A DNA stretch of 8,262 nucleotides. It comes from Rhodoferax sp. Its GTDB lineage: Bacteria > Pseudomonadota > Gammaproteobacteria > Burkholderiales > Burkholderiaceae_C. Below the pieces are notes generated by a model, which saw only the letters and a list, made by a program, of their open reading frames with translations, had not been told where the DNA came from and ran no database searches. Below, one piece after another: positions 4,506 through 8,262 of this stretch. The DNA lies in contig JAQTSL010000154.1 in the NCBI GenBank assembly GCA_028711355.1, positions 1 to 8,262 on the forward strand, written 5' to 3'. Both the position numbers and the translations under genes were made by a program. Positions within the stretch are counted from its first letter, which is position 1. Each line of letters begins with the position of its first letter.

Positions 4506-7500
4506 ATGAATTGGTCCTGGCTACGTACCCTTTCCATCAAAACCCGCATCACGGTTTTTGTGGTGGGTTCGGTCTATGTGTGCATGACCGCACTGTCGTT
4601 TTATGTCAGTGCCATGCTTCGGGGCGACCTGAAAGATGTGCTCAGCGACCAGCAACTGTCCACCGCCACGCTGGTGGCGGCTGATATAGACCGCGACCTG
4701 CGCAGCCGCATCCAGGCACTGGAAAGGGTCGCTACCGATGTGACCCCGGCCATGCTGAGCGAGCGGTCTGCGCTGCAAGCGCATTTGCAGCAGCGGCATG
4801 TGTTTTTGGCCTTGTTCAACAGTGGGGTCGTAGCCTACCAGCCTGACGGCACAGCCGTGGCCGAGCTGCCGCTGGAGACCGGGCGGGTTGGCATCAACTA
4901 CGCCGACCGCGATTATTTTTTGGGATCGCTCAAGGGGCAGACCACGGTTGGCAAACCCCACGTCTCCAAAAGCAAGGGCTTTGCCGAGTTCATGATCAGC
5001 GTGCCCATTCGTGCATCATCGGGGCAGGTGATTGGGGTGTTGGCCGGTGTGACCGATTTGAGCAAGCCCAATTTTCTGGACTCGTACGTCAGCCAGCGCT
5101 ACGGTGACAGCGGTGGCTATGTGGTGGTGGATGCCGCGCACCGGCTGGTGGTGACCGCCACCGACAAATCCCGCATGCTGGAGCCTTTGCCAGCGCCTGG
5201 CAGCAACCCCACGCTGGATCAATTTGTCAACGGTCACGAGGGCACTGCACTCATGCAGAACCCCAAAGGGCAGCAGATTTTTGCGGCTGACAAAGGCGTG
5301 CCCTCGGCGGGCTGGGTGTTGGCGGTGGTGCTGCCCAGCGCAGAGGCATTTGCACCGATTGACCGTTTGCAGAACCGCATGCTGGTGGCCATGTTGATGT
5401 TTACGCTGCTGGCTGGTGTGGTGCTTTGGTGGCTGCTCAAGCGCGAACTCGCGCCCATGCTACAAGCGGTGCACGCGTTGTCAAAGTATTCGGAATCAGA
5501 CCAACTGCCGCAGCCCTTGCCGGTGACGCGGTGCGATGAAATCGGCAAGTTGATTACCGGCTTCAATCAATTGCTGGGCAAATTGAGTGTGCGTGAGCTG
5601 TTTGTCCAGCAGGTTTTTGATACGGCCAGCGTGGCGATTTTTGTGATTGATGCGCAAGAGCATCTGGCCCAGGTCAATCAGCGCATGGCCGATATGTATG
5701 GCACCACGGTGCAGTCCCTGCTGGGGCGGGATTACGTGTCTTTGCTGCGCCCTGATATGCGCGAGGCAGGCTACCGCAATATGCTGGCGCTGCTGGACAA
5801 CACCATCGACAGCTCAAACGTACAGCGCATTTACTGCCGTGACGACGGCTCTGAATTTTGGGGTGACCTGACCTGCCGCAGCTTTGAAGATGCCAACGGC
5901 AACGGGCGTTTTCTTGTTTGCGTGATCAGCGACATTAGCTTCAGCAAACAGGCCGAAGCCGAGCTGCGCATCGCCGCTACTGCCTTTGAGTCACAGCAAG
6001 GCACCACGGTGGCCAATGCCCAGGGTTTGATTTTGCGGGTTAATCAGGCGTTTACCCAGATCACCGGCTACAGCGCGGCCGAGGTGGTGGGGCAGAATCC
6101 GCGTGTGCTGGCCTCGGGCCGGCACGATGTGGCTTTTTACAGAGCCATGTGGGACAGCATTGCCCTGACTGGCGCGTGGCAGGGCGAAATCTGGAACCGG
6201 CGCAAAGACGGTGAAGTCTATCCGGAGTGGTTAAGTGTCAGCGCTGTCAAAGACGCGGCAGGGGTGGTGGCAAATTACGTCGCGACGTTCACTGACATCA
6301 CGGCGCGCAAGAGCGCCGAAGACCAGATTAAAAACCTGGCTTTTTATGACCCCCTGACGAAACTGCCCAATCGCCGCTTGCTGCTGGACCGGCTGGCGCA
6401 GGCGTTGGCCACCAGCGCGCGCCATCAAACCATGGGTGCGCTGTTGTTCGTTGATCTGGACGACTTCAAAACCATCAACGAAACGCTGGGCCATGTGCAG
6501 GGCGATATGCTGCTACAGAGTGTGGCGCAACGCCTCTGCGCCTGTGTGCGTGAAGACGACACCGTGGCGCGCTTGGGAGGGGACGAATTTGTGGTGATGC
6601 TCGAAGACCTGAGCGCCGACGCGGTGGACGCCGCTACCCAGGCCGAGAGTGTGGGCGAAAAGATTCGCAGCGCGCTGGGTCAAAGCTATCCGCTGGGGCC
6701 GTTCAAGCACCACAGCTCGCCCAGCATTGGCGTGACGCTGTTTGGCGGTGTGCTGCCCGAGGGGGTGGATGAACCGCTCAAGCGCGCCGAGCTGGCGATG
6801 TACCAGGCCAAACAGGCCGGCCGCAATACGCTGCGTTTTTTTGAGAGCCGCATGCAGGTGGTGGTAGCCGAGCGCGCTGCGCTGGAAGACGACTTGCGCA
6901 ACGCCTTGCTTGATAACCAGTTCCTGCTGCATTACCAGCCGCAAGTGGTGGGCAGTGCCGGGTGCTTGATCGGTGCTGAAGCGCTGGTGCGCTGGCAACA
7001 CCCAAGTCGTGGACTGGTGTCACCGGCCGAGTTCATCCCGCTGGCCGAGGAAACCGGTGTGATCCTGGCGCTGGGTCAATGGGTGCTCGAGATCGCCTGC
7101 CGCCAACTGGCCGCGTGGGCCCATCAGCCGGCTTTGTCGCAGTTGGTGCTGGCGGTCAATGTGAGCGCCAAACAGTTTCATCAGGACAACTTTGTGGCGC
7201 AAGTGCAGGCCACGCTGGCGCGCACCGGGGCCAAGCCGCAGCGCCTGAAACTGGAGCTGACCGAAAGCCTGCTGGTCAGCGACGTGGAGGGCATCATCGC
7301 CAAGATGGCGGCGCTCAAAGCCGGCGGTGTGAGCTTTTCGCTGGACGACTTTGGCACGGGCTATTCGTCGCTGTCGTACCTGAAGCGCCTGCCGCTGGAC
7401 CAGCTCAAGATTGACCAGGGTTTTGTCACGAACATCCTGACCGATACCAACGACGCAGCGATTGCCAAAATGGTGGTAGCGCTGGCCGAAAGCATGGGGC

Positions 7501-7652
7501 TGTCCGTCATTGCCGAGGGTGTCGAGCTCGACGCACAACAAGAGTTTCTGGCCCGCTTGGGTTGCCACGCCTACCAGGGCTACTACTTCAGCCGACCGAT
7601 TCCGGTGGCCGACTTTGAGGCGTTTGCGCAGCGCTGTCCAAGCGTGCCATAA
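4506..7652 (+). CDS. Membrane-bound sensor diguanylate cyclase/phosphodiesterase (Cache-HAMP-PAS-PAS-GGDEF-EAL)
   Basis: A 1048-residue inner-membrane enzyme for making and/or degrading cyclic di-GMP. Order: cytoplasmic tip; TM1 about 13-37; periplasmic Cache-like sensor about 38-290, with the typical YADRDYF (133-139) and SVPIRASSGQVIGVLAGVTDL (about 165-185) region; TM2 about 291-311; HAMP-like segment 312-365; PAS about 366-480 and 486-605, the second ending in the usual DITARK; GGDEF about 608-775; EAL about 790-1040. GGDEF is intact (691-695) and an RxxD inhibitory site (R682-D685) lies five residues before it. EAL is also complete by motif: E825-A-L, N885, E917, D947-D948, K968, E1004. 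Either or both activities are possible; the sequence cannot say which dominates. The start has a weak GGTGAAG eight nt upstream. It is transcribed away from the formate-dehydrogenase genes; no functional link is evident. Confidence 0.95.
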   Translation: MNWSWLRTLSIKTRITVFVVGSVYVCMTALSFYVSAMLRGDLKDVLSDQQLSTATLVAADIDRDLRSRIQALERVATDVTPAMLSERSALQAHLQQRHVFLALFNSGVVAYQPDGTAVAELPLETGRVGINYADRDYFLGSLKGQTTVGKPHVSKSKGFAEFMISVPIRASSGQVIGVLAGVTDLSKPNFLDSYVSQRYGDSGGYVVVDAAHRLVVTATDKSRMLEPLPAPGSNPTLDQFVNGHEGTALMQNPKGQQIFAADKGVPSAGWVLAVVLPSAEAFAPIDRLQNRMLVAMLMFTLLAGVVLWWLLKRELAPMLQAVHALSKYSESDQLPQPLPVTRCDEIGKLITGFNQLLGKLSVRELFVQQVFDTASVAIFVIDAQEHLAQVNQRMADMYGTTVQSLLGRDYVSLLRPDMREAGYRNMLALLDNTIDSSNVQRIYCRDDGSEFWGDLTCRSFEDANGNGRFLVCVISDISFSKQAEAELRIAATAFESQQGTTVANAQGLILRVNQAFTQITGYSAAEVVGQNPRVLASGRHDVAFYRAMWDSIALTGAWQGEIWNRRKDGEVYPEWLSVSAVKDAAGVVANYVATFTDITARKSAEDQIKNLAFYDPLTKLPNRRLLLDRLAQALATSARHQTMGALLFVDLDDFKTINETLGHVQGDMLLQSVAQRLCACVREDDTVARLGGDEFVVMLEDLSADAVDAATQAESVGEKIRSALGQSYPLGPFKHHSSPSIGVTLFGGVLPEGVDEPLKRAELAMYQAKQAGRNTLRFFESRMQVVVAERAALEDDLRNALLDNQFLLHYQPQVVGSAGCLIGAEALVRWQHPSRGLVSPAEFIPLAEETGVILALGQWVLEIACRQLAAWAHQPALSQLVLAVNVSAKQFHQDNFVAQVQATLARTGAKPQRLKLELTESLLVSDVEGIIAKMAALKAGGVSFSLDDFGTGYSSLSYLKRLPLDQLKIDQGFVTNILTDTNDAAIAKMVVALAESMGLSVIAEGVELDAQQEFLARLGCHAYQGYYFSRPIPVADFEAFAQRCPSVP

Positions 7653-7724
7653 AGGTTTTTTTCAAACCGCCGGGGCAAGCCTTTGCGCTGGGCCCTGCAC
7701 GTTCCAGGTTTTTCATTTTCACGA

Positions 7725-7776
7725 ATTCTCGTCTGTGTGCCAACAGACAGAACTTGAGGCCTGGCAACTCGAGAAT
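7725..7776 (+). other. Nested inverted repeats, possible structured leader
   Basis: ATTCTCG 7725-7731 pairs with CGAGAAT 7770-7776. Inside, TGCCA 7738-7742 can pair with TGGCA 7762-7766, or alternatively GTCTGT 7731-7736 with ACAGAC 7743-7748; the two inner choices exclude each other. It does not match any riboswitch class I know. Confidence 0.35.
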
Positions 7777-7857
7777 GGCTCCACATACCGGGTTTTCTCT
7801 GGTGTTCGTTCTGAGCACTGTGGGTCGATATGAATCGCGCCTGTTTGAGGCGTATGT

Positions 7858-7870
7858 GGACCACCGGTCC
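7858..7870 (+). promoter_or_regulatory. Hairpin directly before the ribosome binding site
   Basis: GGACC-ACC-GGTCC is a perfect 5-bp stem with a 3-nt loop, ending one base before the TAAGGAGA ribosome binding site. A second small stem, CGCCT/AGGCG (7838-7842/7848-7852), lies just upstream. A role in translation or mRNA stability is possible but untested. Confidence 0.35.
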
Positions 7871-7871
7871 T

Positions 7872-7878
7872 AAGGAGA
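7872..7878 (+). promoter_or_regulatory. Strong ribosome binding site AAGGAGA
   Basis: AAGGAGA is an almost full match to the anti-Shine-Dalgarno sequence, and the clearest in the window. Measured from the AAGGAG core (7872-7877) it lies 6 nt before the ATG at 7884 and 3 nt before the ATG at 7881, which favours the second ATG. Confidence 0.75.
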
Positions 7879-7883
7879 AGATG

Positions 7884-8262
7884 ATGAAAAATGGATATCG
7901 ACTGACCGTTTTAAGTTTGGCCATGAGCGCAGCATCGGCCATCGCCCAAAACGCGGTGCCACCCTGCGGGTCGGCTAATTTTGACCAGAGTCAGAATGTT
8001 TTTACCGTCGTCAACCCTGCGCCAGACAGCGTCAATCAGCAATGTATGCTGACGGTGTTGCCACGCGGCTCGAACTCTGAGCTGACACGTCAATACCCCT
8101 CGTTTAACCCGGTTGAGGGGAGCTACATCATCGAAATCAGTGGTGGTGGCGGTGGCGGTGGCGGTGGCGCTACCAAGGATCAGGGCGGTGGCGGTGGTGG
8201 TGCGGGTGCAGCACCCTCGCGAACCGTCCAGTACTTGCAACCCGGCATGTACAAGTTGACCC
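7884..8262 (+). CDS. Exported glycine-rich protein, N-terminal part
   Basis: 126 residues are visible before the window ends. Residues 1-21 form a signal peptide: a short basic start (MKNGYR), a hydrophobic stretch (LTVLSLAMSAAS) and an AIA cleavage motif before Gln22, so the product should cross the inner membrane by Sec. The mature part has Cys28 and Cys54, which could form a disulfide, then SYIIEISGGG leading into nine consecutive Gly (87-95), a short ATKDQ spacer, and six more Gly (101-106), then a QYLQPGMYKLT strand. The order beta strand, Gly loop, beta strand recalls glycine-rich surface or envelope proteins, some of which end in an OmpA-like domain; the C-terminus is not visible, so this cannot be decided. 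The alternative start at 7881 adds one Met. It may be monocistronic, given the 231-bp gap before it. Confidence 0.8.
   Translation, partial: MKNGYRLTVLSLAMSAASAIAQNAVPPCGSANFDQSQNVFTVVNPAPDSVNQQCMLTVLPRGSNSELTRQYPSFNPVEGSYIIEISGGGGGGGGGATKDQGGGGGGAGAAPSRTVQYLQPGMYKLT
8142..8168 (+). repeat. Tandem GGTGGC hexamers encoding a poly-Gly run
   Basis: Nine Gly codons, GGT then four GGT-GGC pairs, form a short tandem repeat; a second Gly run of six codons lies at 8184-8201. Such hexamers can gain or lose units without breaking the frame, so the Gly loop length could vary between strains. Confidence 0.7.

Larger units (their letters stand above)
7653..7880. other. Intergenic region with several short hairpins
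   Basis: A 228-bp gap with no gene. Just after the stop codon a weak stem GGTTT/AAACC (7654-7658/7664-7668) encloses a T run. A CCTG/CAGG stem (7694-7697/7705-7708) is followed by five T. Neither is a convincing terminator. Further on are stems 7725-7731/7770-7776, 7731-7736/7743-7748, 7781-7788/7852-7859, 7838-7842/7848-7852 and 7858-7862/7866-7870. No confident promoter for the next gene is seen. Confidence 0.5.

Noticed and set aside
6513..7568. Minus-strand open frames of 162 and 182 codons inside the GGDEF-EAL gene
   Set aside because: They are the antisense of conserved GGDEF and EAL motifs and show no domain of their own.
7654..7713. Intrinsic terminator after the GGDEF-EAL gene
   Set aside because: The stems are only 4-5 bp, and in the first the T run lies in the loop instead of after the stem; too weak to call.
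7737..7743. Minus-strand TTGGCAC, like a sigma-54 -24 box
   Set aside because: At the right spacing the sequence is CGAG rather than TTGC, and no gene starts downstream on that strand.

Overview
The window looks like chromosomal DNA from a betaproteobacterium of the order Burkholderiales, most likely Comamonadaceae (Rhodoferax/Polaromonas-like). The coding DNA is GC-rich, the gene order DUF3305 - DUF3306 - multicluster ferredoxin - TorD chaperone is the one I know from formate dehydrogenase loci of that family, and two short non-coding-style repeats sit inside coding sequence. The genus is inference; no rRNA or other phylogenetic marker is present.

Left half (1-3969, all minus strand): four tightly packed or overlapping genes, in transcription order a DUF3305 protein, a DUF3306 protein, a 738-residue iron-sulfur protein and a TorD/DmsD-type chaperone that runs off the left edge. 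The joins overlap by 23, 119 and 4 nt, so the genes are probably one operon with coupled translation. In related genomes the next genes are a small Tat-signal protein and the formate dehydrogenase alpha, beta and gamma subunits; these would lie left of position 1. The iron-sulfur protein is the most interesting gene. Between an HdrA-like N-terminus and a Cys-pair C-terminus it carries six cysteine sites and a stretch that resembles MvhD.

Middle (3970-4505): a 536-bp divergent intergenic region. It holds a 173-bp MITE-like element (18-bp perfect terminal inverted repeats, 5-bp TTAAA target duplication, a large imperfect hairpin with a palindromic tip) inserted 22 bp upstream of the DUF3305 start codon, so in the leader or promoter of the operon. 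The remaining roughly 330 bp lacks a gene and should hold the promoter of the rightward gene.

Right half (4506-8262, plus strand): a 1048-residue membrane-bound cyclic-di-GMP enzyme (periplasmic Cache-like sensor, HAMP-like segment, two PAS domains, GGDEF, EAL) with catalytic motifs of both output domains intact. A 228-228-bp-scale gap (7653-7880) follows, rich in short hairpins, and then the N-terminal part of an exported glycine-rich protein with a strong ribosome binding site, cut by the right edge.

The left genes most likely mature or serve a periplasmic molybdenum/tungsten formate dehydrogenase. The rightward genes look functionally separate. Two repeats have been absorbed in frame into linkers of the operon's proteins, and a third, the MITE, sits in its leader: three repeat events in about 2.5 kb.
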